Positions 29,201 through 44,200 are shown, numbered from the stretch's first letter. The stretch is DNA of 64,000 bases from Lycorma delicatula (GCF_047948215.1 NC_134465.1:40896153-40960152); one strand, 5' to 3'. The notes: generated by a model from the letters alone, not told the origin. A program made the numbers and translations.

Positions 29201-32200
29201 CTCAGTACTAAAGAGATTCCTACTCTATTCTCCTTATCATTTCCTATCACCTTTCAATACCTTCATGTTACCATTTTCTGGGGTTGAATTTTTCAGGATA
29301 GGTACTATCCTGAAAAATTCAGGATAGTATTTTACCAGTACAGTTACTTATTGCCTATAGGTTTGTTTTTGTTTATGTTAGATTTTTGTACAAAATGAGG
29401 GAAACTCTAAAAACATTTAAAATATTTATAATTTCGTACGAGGAAAAGTAAATCGAGAACAATTGCATTTGAGTGACATAATTATGTCAAAGAAAAGCAA
29501 TACTGTAAAGAAGGATGAATGGATGATGTCTTCCTCTGACTTCCTAAATACAAAAATCAGTTGAACTGATTTATAACTTTAATCGAAGCTCAAACTTTCA
29601 GTGATTATATGTCAAAAGAAGTAATAGGTATTATTAGAGAGGCAGTACTTAAGCATTTACTCAAACATAGAAAAAGAAGTATGCCTTCATGTTTTCTTAT
29701 AGCAATAACAAAAACATCAGACAACAAAATGCAATCTGACAACGAAATGTCAAATGTGAAACAGAAAGTATGAGTGAAGACTGTATTGATAGTTTATTTT
29801 TATTCCGAAGGTATCAGTTATCATTAATTTGCCAAATTGTAAACAGAAAATTTTATTAAAAAAAATGATGTGATTGATTAAATTCATAATTTTAGGCATG
29901 CATTGTGGAACATGGATCCTTGTTACTTTTGAATGACATTGCATCAGCACATTATTAATAATGTTCCTCATTTTTTGCTAAAAAAGGAATACCATGATAT
30001 CTTAGCCATTTGACTAGCTAGATTTAGCACCATTTTTTTTTCTAAATTAAAAATGGCGAGGCGTCTCATTGATTCATGAGACTGTAATGAGTGGATTTTA
30101 AAGGAAGTGTTTTCTTGGAGATTTGATTCAGGAACTTAATTTTCACACCATTTCTCCAAAATACTTTTCTCTTATATGCCTTTTGCTTTACAATCTTGGA
30201 ATGTTCATCTCCTTTTTATTTATCTGTTTAATAATGTAATCACTGTTAAGTTTCACTGATATGCAGTTTTCCTGTTTAAGTTAATTTTAAATTTTATTAA
30301 CCTCCAAAGATGTTACAAGCATCTTTCTTCAAAAGTTGAGTTATATGTTCATTACAAACAGTAGCGTGTGAATTAATCTAAACACAGATGTTAGTAACTT
30401 TATTTAGAAAAAACTATACCTGTACAACTTGTGAATATCTAGTAATTAATGTCTTCCTTTATTTTTAATCACTTCATGTACATGTTTTGGCATCTATTCA
30501 AATTGTGAACTATGCGTTTTTTTCTTCAACATGAAACCATAACAATATTATTGCTTTAATGAGATCAATTTTTGGAACATTCATTTTTGAGTACTTTTTT
30601 AATTGTTGCCCAAATTTTTCAATTAGGTTTAAGTCTGGGGAATTCCTAACCTCTGAGCCCTTTTCATTTTTCAAAAAAGTTTTCGTATTTGGCAGCATGA
30701 TATGGTGCCAAATATTGTAGGAATTTGTGAAGTTGTCACAATCCTTTCCTTCAGAATCTTTCCATCCATCGCTTTTCAACATACCATCTACTGTAACTAA
30801 TGAAAAGGACCTGAAAATGTGAAAGAACCCCAAAACATTTTTTCTGGAGATGTTTAACTGATTGTTGGATATGAGGCAGTGATATATTTTCATCTGCTGC
30901 TTTTCTAATGTATGGAACCCTTTATTGTTGAACATAAAAATGTAATTCATCTGAAAACATTTTCCAGTCTTCTTTGGTCCAGTTAGCATGTGCTTTGGCC
31001 CACAAGAGCCTTCTTTTGTATATTGCTGCTATTAAATATATTTTAATAGCTTTATATATAGCCATATATTTGTATATATAGCTGTTAAAGCTATTTTTTC
31101 TTTTGCTATTTAAGCTGCTCGTCGAATTTTCCAACTGATGCATGTAGTGAGCATCTAATAGTTCATGTGTAAATGTATTCCCCTGGCCGCTAATTCTCTA
31201 AGTCCACAGCAATAATTTTTAATCAAGTTTACTTTTTCTCACTAACTGATATTGTGTCTGCTTAATGTTTCTTTTTTACAGCCATATTGCCTTTCCTTTG
31301 AGGTGAAAAGGAATTGATTTCTTTAAATTGTTAATTGTTTTAGAATAGTATTCATTGTTGCGAGTCCAACACCACTCTAGGAAGCTATTTGTCTTTGTGT
31401 CATAACAGTATGCTCAGAAAGAGAAACAATTTTTGACCACTTTCTTAGAGTTATGTCCTTAAGACATACAGAACAAAAGAATACAAAAATATGATTTTGT
31501 AATAAAAAATGAGATAAACCCTTTCACAAAACTGTTCATAAGAAGAGAATTGCTAAATAACCAAAGAACAATGATCTCACATTACACAGACAACTTGAAG
31601 AAATGGGTGTCAAGCAGTATAGCCATGTATAAATGAATAAAAAAAATTCAGTGGTCAGATTAACCTACACGCTACTGAATTCATCCTATTTTAATTCCAA
31701 AATAAATTTAAAAAATCACTTTTATATAATAAAAATAATATAGTGCAAATAGTTAAAAAGAAAGAGAAAAAAGAATATTAGAAATATAGTTTAAAATATT
31801 AATGTCCACATCACATTAAATTTTCCATTTTATGTGTGGATGATGTTTGTCTATAAAGTTCTACCCACACAGAATTTCTCATTCTGATAGGAATTCACTT
31901 CTAATCTTGAATTTAACTGAAAACTTGTAGCACGTAACCTTAAAGAAAGCAATTTCCATAAACTGATTAGGACGTGTTAGGGTTTCAAATTTAGTTTGTC
32001 TACAGATTTTGTAGGTTAGTGATTATAAAATCCTCACCTAGTCTAATTATTCTCCATATCGTATTTATTTACATTTCCACTAATTTCTTTGATTTAATTC
32101 CTTCTTTCCTGCTATTTTATTTTGTTTATTGTAATTGTAGTCAAATTTATAATTGTTTAAGTGTAGTGTGTATTTAAATTTTTGTTTTTTTGTAAAAAAT

Positions 32201-35200
32201 AATTGCAGGATAGTTTGTTGACTGCATTATTAAAATATACAAATGAGCATCCTTGGTTGTGGGCAATATACATAGTTGTCATAGCATTGCCAATAGTACT
32301 AGTATTAGCTTTTTGCTGTGGTTCTTCAAAGGTAAGTGTTTTTATATATACACATTATAGTATATTAAGTTTGGGTAAATAGTTTTTTTTTGTTTTTTTT
32401 TATAACATACCCCGTGTATGAAGTATGTCTAGCATATATCCTGCATGGCACTTTACCCTGAAGGACTGTTGTGCACGTCTAGAAGTGCCAGAACTTCCTC
32501 ACCCAAGTCAGGAATATATTCATACCTTACAAAAGATTTGGAAGGGTTTACTCTCAAGAACCTAATATTCAACAATAATATGATGTTCTTTCAGGGGACA
32601 GAATACAAATTCTAAATCATGCTTCTAGTCCAGAGTTAATCCATTATAGATAAATGCTCCGGAACAGTTCGTATGTGGTAAAGAAAAAACAGAACTTTCA
32701 GAATAGCGTAAGGGAATTAAAAAATTAATTATATGGTTTACAAATTAGCATCTTCCCCAGATTAATAAAAATCCTCTGAAAAATGAAATCGAATATATGC
32801 CGTAAATTGCCTCAGATTCTGTAAATGAAAGATTCTTCTTTCTGCACATTCATTTTATACAAACACATCTGCTCTCTCATTTCCTTAAACTTCTTGCTGT
32901 CCTGGCACTTAACTGTGATAAGTAAGAGAAAGTAAGTTCATGTAGCGCTTGTGGACTGGTTTCAATCATTGTTAGATTTCATTTCATCAGATGTTTGAGG
33001 TTTGTCCTGAGAATTACATGTTTTTACTAAAAAAAAAAATGTTAATTTTGGTTGACAACAATTTTTGCTATTGAATGATAAAAGAATAATTTTAACATCG
33101 TTTAACTGTCATTTTATTAGCAGTATGAAGTATATGCTGACTTGTTAAAACCACTTGATTTTTGTTTATAGTTTAACATTTATTATCGGATTTTGTCACT
33201 ATACACTTCACTCTATATGGTATTATAAAAAAAAGATAATACAGCATTTGTTACATGACTGGAAAATCCATTCACTGCAATTGATGTTTAATGATTAGTG
33301 GAAAGTATGAAGATTTTCATTCATCCTTGGCTGTTCACATAGCCATCTGTGTGATGAAACCAACCCTAATTGATAAATAAACATACAGCATCTTGATTTC
33401 ATCTTCAGAAAAAAAGAACAAAACCAAGAATATTGTAAAAATGTTTCACAGTTGGTTCTTTGAATTCATAATACAAACGTAATACAAAGAGTGTGGAGTT
33501 TAAAGTTAATTAAGATCGGAACGTTAGTTAAGATCGGTTAACAGCAACAGTAGAGCTGATCTCATTCAGTTCATGTTCAACTGAAATACATTGTTAAAGA
33601 TTTAAGTTTGAAAGGTTTATATGTGAAATAAGGCTATTTAAATAAACTCACATTCATCCTCTGATTCAATGTAGTAAACACAATGCAAAGGATTAGTGAA
33701 TTAAAATGACACTAGTGCATGACAAGGCTACTTCAGTCGCTAGCCAATTTTTAGTACAACGGCAGCCTCTAGATATATTTACATTCTAAGGATCGCATCT
33801 TTTTTGAAACATTGATTATAATGTCAGTCCCTGATAAGATCATCACTTATGTAGACTTATGTATTCATCCAGTAAGTTAAAAAAACAGATTCTGTTTCTA
33901 TCAAACAATCCATGTCACAGTTACGAATTAAATATGTGTTATAAATTCTTTATTTTTACAGTAGCAGTAGTAGTTCGGGAAAATTAGTATTATTACGAAG
34001 TTGTTTTTTTTTAACAGTATTATTTCATGATTATGTTTTAATACATTACAGATTTCTTACATAATAGCTCTTGTAAGTATAATATTCAATTAAGGTTTAA
34101 ATTTTTTCTTTAAGTAAAAAAAACAGTCAAGCAGACCATAGTATATGCTTTATTATATTTATTTACTTTCAGTGGTGTTTGATTGATGGTTTACTGTGAA
34201 CAACAATAGGATAATTTAATTGCAAAATCAATAAGTTGTTAATTATAACAAAACAAAAAGATAATTCATAGCTATCGTATTGGTACAAGTGTTATGTAAT
34301 TTAATTATATGATCGATTTACTGAACTGGAATGCATTTGTTTTTGTGTAAACAGACATATATCAAAATGATTTTATTGATTAAAAAAATAAGAAGAATAT
34401 TTTTGATTATATTTCTTTTCGGACATTTTATGAAATATAACAATTTCATAAACTGTTAATATGAACATTTATTGGCTATGCTTACAATCTTTTACAAGGT
34501 CTGTTCAGGAAATAACCGAATATTTTAATTATGCACCAACAGATTTAGCGATGTGCAGTTGGCAGCATTGTGTTCCACTTAACCTCCTCTGTAACACATG
34601 TTCCTGGATTGTTAATATCTCATTTAGTTTTCATGTTATTGTTATTTTAGTGCAATATTTTTGTGTTAGTAACGATATTTTGTAATGTGTGATTTTTTAA
34701 TAATTAAACTTTTGTCTCAGCTTTCGTTTCCCCGTTATGATCCTTTGCATGAATGTTTCTTCTTGATTGGTTTGTTCAAGAAGTTGCCGACAAATGTCTA
34801 TTCTATGTTCTTTCTGTTTTTTGGTCATCAAATTAGGAACAAACTTTGCTGCGACTCGACGCATGTTCAATTTTTCAGTCAATATGTGTCATGGTATGAT
34901 CTGATCAAGCTACTAACCTTTTCTGAAAATTTTCTGGCAGCTGATCGACAATTTTCACCAGATAGTTGATTTTCTGAGCACAGGTGTCATCGGTTGAAGT
35001 TGAAGGCATTCTTGGTCGAGGGTTATCTTCAATTGATAACAACTTTTAAATCGTGAACCATTTGTAACATTGCATACGACTGACATCTTTGTAACATGTT
35101 TCAAAAGTTGAAAAGTTTGGGTCAAACCTTTTTACGTAATATCAACCTGTGTATGATGTAACTATATATCGTCCAGGATTTGTGCATTAGCTCTTAAATA

Positions 35201-38200
35201 AAATTACTACATAAAAGTCTTAAATTAACTTTTATGTTAAGTTTAAAAATTCTACTAGATGTTTAAGAGATTGCTGAATTGAAATAAATATTCAACTTTT
35301 GAGATTAGTCACAAATCATGATTTTTATGTGTGTGTATATATAATAATTCATTAACATAAAAAATTCATCAAAATACCACTGTGCCAAATAACCTAAAAC
35401 AACCACCAAACACAGTAACAGAGGCTAAAAAACTAATCCAAATTTTAACCTTTGCAGGATCCTGCATCACCAATCCATACAAAATTGCAATATTACATCA
35501 AACAAAAACAAAAAATAAATAAATAAAAACTAAAAAATTAGAAAACTTAAACCCTAATAACCATGATTCAAGAAACAATATCAATGCCAACTTATCATTC
35601 CAGTTGGAATGATAAATTAGGATTAGTCCTAAGATTATGGCTTGGGTGTAGAAAGTGTTAATTTTTTTTTGTCTTGCCTAATATGGTAATAAAAATGGAT
35701 TTATCAAACATTGTATACCATTGTATTGGAAAATTGATAAACGAACAGCATTCCAACCCCATAGGAGGAAGACACTCACCTCCTTGTGACATTACCTATG
35801 GTTGCCACACCATCCCCTCCATTCCAAGCCCTAAGGGGCTTTACCGGAGGTCATCTTTAGACCCTCTAACTGATTACATCTCACAGTCATCAGCCAGGCC
35901 TCGGTCGGGATGCCACAGATCTAAATGCCTCGGCAAACATTTGCATCAGTAAATACATATCAAATTTTGCCTTCACGTAGGCCTCAAACGGACATCTTCA
36001 CATCCAACCTTACATGATTCCCTCAAACTTAGCTAACCGAAACCGTGGAAGCGCGGATCCTGCACCTAGTACAGATTTGACAATTCCGTTCATGACTGTG
36101 AATGTCTCAGAAAACGAACAAGTTTAACATTAAATCAGTGCTACACTCATACCAATCAAAATTGTGTCTTACGCAACATAGAAATTCACCCCTGCACTCA
36201 AGTAAGTCGTCAACAAGGGGAACGCAACCTCATTCTGGTCCACGGAGGAGCTGGGAACAAACTCTGCACCCCACCCGGTCTCATCATGTCTCATGGCATT
36301 ACCAAGTCACGACAAAGACCACCACTGGCAAAGGGAAGCCATGCCCCTGATTGCATGGGCTACCATTCCCCGGCAGCACAGCCACCCCCACCAGCGAGAA
36401 CCCCAAATTGAATCACAAAGAATACCAATATAACCGTGGCACAATGTCAATGCGCTACCTCCAACCAATCCAATGCTTAAGCCGGAACCCTAGCCTCCCA
36501 GGATCCTACCACGATCGAGTACCTCGATCAAACTCTCTGCACACCTACACATCGCAAGGGTGCAAAGAAAACCAGCCACTATAATAGACCATTCCTCGCA
36601 GATCATCCAATTGGTACAGAGATCCATGAAGGAATTTATTCTCTCAAGTTCCCTAACAGCTTGTGAACATTCGACCTCGTAGGGGGGACAGATGTAGAGG
36701 ATGTGGTCCACTGTATCGTCAGTCCTGCAATCCAGGCATTGACTCAAATCCACCAAACAAAACCTAGCCAAGCTCGCCCGAAAGGCACTATGCCCAGAGA
36801 GAAACTGTGTGATATATAAATTGGGGGAAACCCATCTAATAATATACCATGCATGTAGCAAACTGTGAGGGGATTCGTCCTACCTGATGTAAGACACAAG
36901 GCCCCAGTCTTCAATCTCCTGCTTTCGTTCTGACTGTCAGTATGTTGTTTACCTTGGAAATCTAGCGTTCCTGATGCTCATTACCCAAGATATCTATTAT
37001 CCTTCCACAAGACTGTGCTGTTGCTGCCTATAACAGCCAGCAAGTGGAGTCGTTGGGCCCGCAGTAAAATGTCCACGCAATACCTAAAAGCCATGCGGTG
37101 AGCCCAGACAAGCGCAGCATACAGCATAATAGCTTCACTGGACACCTTTGTAAAGGATACACATGGTACAGTAATTCAACGCATAATATAATAAACAGCG
37201 GTTATAATGCAATAAACTGTAATGCTTTCATCTTTTAGATCTCTTGTAGTCTGCATAATATTATTTAATAATAGACATGCCAATAAAATAATTAAAACAT
37301 ATTAAGTTAAAATTATTAATAAAAAATCAACATAACTAATAATTACATTTTTACATCACCTACTGTAACAGATAATGGAATTTATTTAAACTTTTATTTT
37401 AACTTTGTTTCATTATATCTAGGCCAGCCAGATTAGCAAATAAATTATTCCCTAAATCTTTTCATTTATTCTTCAGTGTAAACACATAATAAAATATTTC
37501 TACAATTTCTGTTTCCTTCCTATTATTATTATTCATTTCTATGATTCGCAAACTATTCTCTATTCTGGTTACAGCAAACTGTCCAGAACATTGAAAATGT
37601 AGGTGTATGTATCTGCCTAGTGTCTGCCTATTAGCAGGTCCCTTATGTTAACTACTGTATCCATCAGTTTGCTTCCTTTCTTCTTAAACTGACTTTTCAA
37701 GTTGTCAAGATTCTGGTTTCCTTGTGTACTTTCTGGATAAGTGTTCTTTTCTCTTTAATCTTATTCATTACTTCTCATTCCTCACTTTATCTGTCCATAT
37801 TACTTTCTCTATCTTTCTCCATACCCACATCTCAAAGCCTCAGTCCAGTCCCTCTCCTTCTTCATTATCCTGGCTAACCTCTTCGTTAACTGTTGAGTCC
37901 ATCCCATTTACTACATAGTAATTTCCTCTTCTTACTGAAGGCTTCCTTTGCTATCGCTATCCTTCCTTTTATTTTCATTGTGCTCTTCCAGTCGCTCTTA
38001 TCACCACAGTCCCTAAATATCTGTAATCTTTTACTTTTCTTAATTTCAAATAAATCATATTTAAGGTAATTTTTTATTCTTCCTCTATTTATATCATAAA
38101 TTGGAATAATATTATAAATTGTATTATTGAAATATCCATACATTACATATGCTGCACATTTATGTTCAGATTTATTATTACTGTTAATTTAAAATATGTG

Positions 38201-41200
38201 TTATATTATAATCTGTATTATATTTTCATAACATTACTGTTATTTACATTACACACTCCAATGCTTATGGAATATGGAAGCTCGCAGAAATATGGAGCAA
38301 GTGCCTAAATGTAGCTGGGGATTTTTGTTGAAAAGTAGCGTCAGTTTTCATTGTCATCAAATAAATCATTTTTGTACAGCCATTTAACTTTTTAATTATT
38401 GATTATACATAACAATAACAAAATTGGTTTGCTTGGCATTTCTCCCGCCACCCCCCCATTTGGTTGCTCTAAAGCATAAGACTGAATGTCTGTGCCAAAT
38501 GGGTACTGAGCCTCAAAACAGTAGCAACCAGTGTCCTAAATACCTCCTAGAGCTTACCTAATAGCGTGAGCAGACTAAGCGCGGTCCCATACACCACCAG
38601 CTTACGTGTCCTAACCGCCCACTTGGAGTGCAGTTACCCATTTTAGTAAATATATGACAACTAATATATATCAGCTATATATATCAACTAATAAAAGTAT
38701 ATATGACATCCAATTCACTGTATAAAAGTATATATAGACAGAAATTCACTGCCACGCCTAGGTTGCTGAATGCCAGCAAGTACCTGCCCACCATATTAAA
38801 GCACTTGGAGCCTTAATTGGCTGATGGTCAGCCATATATTTCTAGGTTAGTTTCAGACAGCAGTGCAGTAGGAGTCTTCCCTTAGGAAACTACTGATGTC
38901 GGTTGAACATAGCAACCACATCAAGAAACTCCAACACTGCAGCTCTTGCCACATTGACTCACCGCTTGTGAGTGGCCAATTTTCCCCTTGACCTCTTAAG
39001 TTCGAGGGTGGCTCAGTGAGTCTCTGCCCCCCCCCCCCCGGAAGGGCAGTCAAACATCAGGTGTTCATTGGACTGGACCTCCCCGCAGATACAAAGCTCA
39101 TCAGCTGCCAGGCGGAACTGAAACAGACATTGGTTCAAATTAACGTTGTTGGTGAGTAGCTGGGTACCTGTTGCTCTTAAAAACAAACTCAAGGCATACC
39201 ATTCCCCCAGATCCCGTATAAACTTATACAGGGATCTTCCCTTAGTCGTGGTGTTTTTTCAGCTGCCATGCTTTCATCGTGAGGATCTGCAGCCTCTTCC
39301 ACAGGCGGGAGATGGGCAACTGAACGAAATTTAGATACAGTGCATTGTGATTACCATTCCCTTTGGTAGTGGCCCAGCTCAGAACTGCATCCCAAATAAT
39401 TCGGACTCCCAGCCTCTTCGCAATCTCCACATGGCTGGCCGAACTTTCACCACTAAATCGATTGGGAGAGCCTTTCCCAATATAGCCTCGTAAGAAGTTA
39501 TTTTAAAAACACCAGTGAATACAATTAAGGCTCTGCGCTGGGCACTCCTTAAATTTTGAACAATATCCCTATTTCATATCCAACCTATGCGACCATTTGT
39601 AGGAGTAAGCTTAACCTTTTTCCACAAAAACAGGCATAAGAGGGGTCATGCTTTCAAAGACACCTTGGTACACCATGTACATTTGACAACCAGATAAACA
39701 TACATACATAGTCCTTCCCTTCCAAGCAACCCTTCTAAGTTTGTGCACCGAGATGGTGTTCGTCGCTACTTGCCTAATGTGGTTGCTAAACAGCAACTTC
39801 TCATTAAACAAAACACCTAAGTACTTATGAACTAAACTTGGCTGATTACACAGCCTTTATATTTAATGTGGGGGTTTCAACTGTATGATAATTTGTCTGC
39901 ACCCTTGAGAAGAATAAACTTCATCTTGGGCCCAAAAATCTTTAAATTTTGAATGTCCATCCAGCCCTCTGCGGTTGACAAGGCCACTTGGGCTTGATCT
40001 TTCAGCTGCGGTTGTGAATTACTAAAAACTAAAAGGAGACAGTCAATGGCGAAAGCCTGGACCATGACCCCTTCTGGGAATGTCAATTCCAGAAACCCAT
40101 CAAATACCAGGTTCCACAGCAGGGGACCGAGAATGGAACCCTGTGGGCTTCGTCTGGTAACAATTTTTCCACAGCTAGGTGCGCATCTTAAACAGAGTTG
40201 TACGATTAGACAAATAGTCACAGACTACGGCCTGCAGGGCTATGAAAACATTGCGGCATTCCAACTCATAGAGGACATAAACTCAAACACAAGGAAGGAA
40301 ATGCTGCCCCTCTATGTCTATAAAAATTGCTAAAACATATTTACAGTCAGTGCTTCCCACCTTGGCAAGAGCATTTAAGATTCAATCATTGGCCGAGTCT
40401 GCCGTAGGACCCTATCGCAGCCAGTCTTGTGGCTCGGCTGAATTGTTCAGCCATTAATACCACCTCCTCCATGCGCCATTTCAACCCCTGCAAGGCAGCT
40501 GTGCATTCACACCACAGCCTTTGCTGATCCAGGCCCCTTAGGTTATAGTGACCCGAATTTGAAGCCCTTATTACCAGTTGATAGTACATAGTCATAACAC
40601 ATTTTATTGTTATTTCAACTACATGGGGAACAATATCACCTTTGTATTTATTTATGTAATCCATAATTTATATTGTAAAATTTGCCCATTATTAGGAAAA
40701 AGAAGATAACCAAGCTAAGAAATCGGAAGATGCAAAGAAAACTGATGCGTTTACTCCAGATGATCCAGGTGTACAGGAAGATGATGTTGATGTTGATAAT
40801 GAAGGTGATGATGAGGGGATAGAAGAATCCACAGCAGCCACACAGACCAGCACTACTAGTCAGACACAGGTAAACTCTTTTGTGGTTGTGTATGTTTGAT
40901 AACAATTCATTACTATCTAGGGAATTTTTTTCTCAATTTCTTTACTACACACTTTATTACTGACAATTAATATAAATGAGGATCTTAGTCAGTTTCCCAT
41001 GCAAGCCAGTTTAGATTCTTTAATAGATTGAATTTTTGGTTTTTCAGTTGAAGTATTTAGATGATATTACTATAGTACTTTTCAATTTGTGGAGTTTTTT
41101 TTTTGTATATGTGTCAGGAATAATGGTTACACAACAATAAGCAAACAAAAAAAGAAAGAGTTATTTTATGCTTAAACTTTTGGTATCAAAATAAAAGGAT

Positions 41201-44200
41201 ACTGCTGCAACCATTCATTAAAAATTTGATGCAAGATTTACTAATTCTGTTCTAGTGATCTGTCAACATTCTCATAAGCTGAACAAAATTTGAAAATACC
41301 AGAAGTGTTCAAATTCATATACACCTAGAATTAGTTACATGTTATCAAATATTGACCAGAAAGACTTCTATTAGGCAAGAAATACCAAGAACAAGTTTAT
41401 GAAAGATTCTAAAGGGGTTGAAATCTAAGTGTTGTAAACCAAGTCTGGACTGCATGGAGGTTGCTCCGGTGTATTCCAGTATACGGATGCAATTTTTTCT
41501 TTAGTTTAAGCTGCAAGTGTTGATGTGAAGCAAAATGATGTCTTAGATTGGAAATGTCTATTTTTATGTTTTCAGTTTTTTTTTTAGTTTTGCTTCGTGA
41601 AAAGTTTTCAGTAGTACGCTGAATTAACTGCATGACATTCATGGAGAGATTCAACACACAAAACTCCTTTGAAATCAAAAAACCTTTGCCAGAACTTTTC
41701 CAGCTGACTGTAGAGTTTTGGCTTTAATGGATACAGTTTATCTGTTAAACAGATATGGAGAGATGCAGTTATCTCTCCATACTTAACTGTTTTGATTCTG
41801 AGGTGTAATGATGCACCAAAGTTTCATCACAGGTCATGATTCAATGCAAAGAAAATTCTCCTTTAGCTTGATAATGACTCTAGAACCACTGGCACACCTC
41901 TAGCCAAATAAGAGCTTCTGACCTTTGTTGAGATGATGGGGGACCCATGATGCTGCTATATTTTAAATCCAAGATCACCAGTAATGGATTGTCTGAGCTC
42001 AGCCACAGCTTATTTCGATCTCAGAAGCAATTTTTACAATTATTAATCAACTGTTGTTCTCGATAAGGCAACGAACCATGAGAACGTTTTCAGTAGTAGC
42101 ACTTGTCCTTGCATGATGTTGACCTTAATTTTCAACTAGTTCTCATCCTGAAAACTGCTTATGCCAATCATACACTTGAGTTATTTTAAGTGTATTGTCC
42201 CCATTATATCATCCTCATTCATCCTCTGAAGAATTATCTAAACGGTAGTTACCGGAGGCTAAACAGGAAAAAGAAGAAGTGTATTGTCCCCAAATTGTGC
42301 ATGAAGTCTTCTCAAAATTTCAGATGTTTCACACTCTGCCACAAGAAATTTAATAATACATTGCGCAACACATGATGCTCTGATATTGTGATACCGACTA
42401 GAAAAAAATTGTGAGCTGGCTTTGTAAGAGTGGGGAATCCGCTCCGTCCATTCCTATGTACAACACTTGAGAAGCCACATTCCTCTCCATTAGCTTTACA
42501 TCAATGACAACAAAAATTCCAGTTTATGTTTGATTAACCCTTGTATTAAACTCTTTTTGGTTTTTATTTGGAGAAACTTTTAGCCTGCTTTTTATGTACT
42601 TAGTCTTGTAAATGTAGACAAACAGCGTTTTATTATTGAGTTTTATTCAATAAATTAGTAGTTCAACTATATTGAACATATTCCCTTCTTTAATATCATA
42701 TTACTTCCTTCACTTTGTTAGGTTTTAATACCACCAGTAAATAATTCTTTATCTTGAAGTCTGAGTCAGTATTTGGTGCTCAGATTCTGGGTCATAATGT
42801 TTGGTCTAGATCTCTTCATAGGTCGCTGTCCTATAAAATTCATCTTTAATCAGATCACATCGTTCCTCCAAGTTTCATAAATATGAAGAATCTGTTTTCT
42901 TGGCAATTTCAGTGAGGTGGCTTTTTGTGACCTTGCATATGTTTTATAGTAGTTCAGTGTGTTATGAAAAATTGTGTGAATTGTACGTAATTGTGTGAAC
43001 TGTACCTTGTAACTTACCCCTTGAGTGTGGTTATTGATGTGAAATTCCATAGCTGGAATTTGTTTATATTCAGTCCCTTCTGAACGGTGCAAGCAAAAAT
43101 TTGAAAGATTCTTAACTTATACTGAATTTTTGAGAATTTATTAATAGAATTCCATGAATTAAATTATTTTACAAATTTGTTGTATGTTCTGCCCATGTTC
43201 GATGCTGTTTTTAAATTCCATTTTTGTAGACAATTATATTCTGGTGACCACCCTCATTACTTTTGCTAGGAATCCTAGCATGTGATTGATATTCTCAATA
43301 ATGCCTTTTCCATTTTTAGGTTTGATCTTAGGCTTATGCCAGGTCACCCTGGCATAAAAAAAAAATACTAAAATACAAAATACTAAAATTATAGTTACAA
43401 TGCTAAATGAACATATAACATATGTTTAAAAAAATGTGTGAAATATCAAATACATTTGTTCAATGTTAGGTGTATATTACCACATTTTTATGTCTACGCT
43501 GTAAGGGTTTAAAATGATTGATGAACAAAACAAGGTTCTGTTTAAGCTTACTATCTTACCACTTTGTGTATTCCAAAGCATAATTATGCCCTCAAAAAAA
43601 ATATTGTCAGAACATTTCCTCCATTTTTGTAAAATTTTGCAAAACAGTTATTTGCTGTTTAGTGAAACAGTACATATTTTCTTAAAAAAATTGTTTGTTG
43701 ACACCTCTTTCTTAGATAGGGGGAGGAAGTTATAGAATGAAAAGTTTCCATTAATATCAAACCACTACTGCCTCTGACCACTCAATTATAATCCCCTTGC
43801 TCCTGATAAGACCTACTCCTGACATCACACAACAATTTCCATCTGAGCTCTGCATTAGATATTCACTCACATTTTAATATTTCATCTTAAGTCTGTATGT
43901 AGTCGATTTATCACTAAATACGTTAACGAACAAGAAAGTCATCTTCATGCTGCAACATTTTGATCATAAAGTCAGCACACATTCGTAACCGACTATATGC
44001 TAAGACTGTAACAGCTGTAAATGGTAAGGACGCATATGTAAGCATTTCCTTAAAACATTTTGCATTGGAATCACTAGTTTGCGGCCAGTCTTCCTAATAC
44101 GTATTTGAGAACCAAGTGGGAAAGATTCCATGACAAATTTAATATTTTCTTTAAACTCTGTGGTTATTCTGTGTATTCCTTTGTTTACACAGATTTCTTA

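Noticed and set aside
33645..33670. ACATTCATCCTCTGA resembles part of the SINE tail
   Set aside because: Only about 14 bases match, with no other SINE sequence or target duplication around it.
34461..34969. Two + strand ORFs of 74 and 94 codons
   Set aside because: They are antisense to a recognisable mariner transposase fragment and have no motif of their own.
35674..36584. Three consecutive + strand ORFs of 77-92 codons
   Set aside because: They lie in the GC-elevated 3' region of an antisense LINE, show no motif, and arise because of low stop frequency there.
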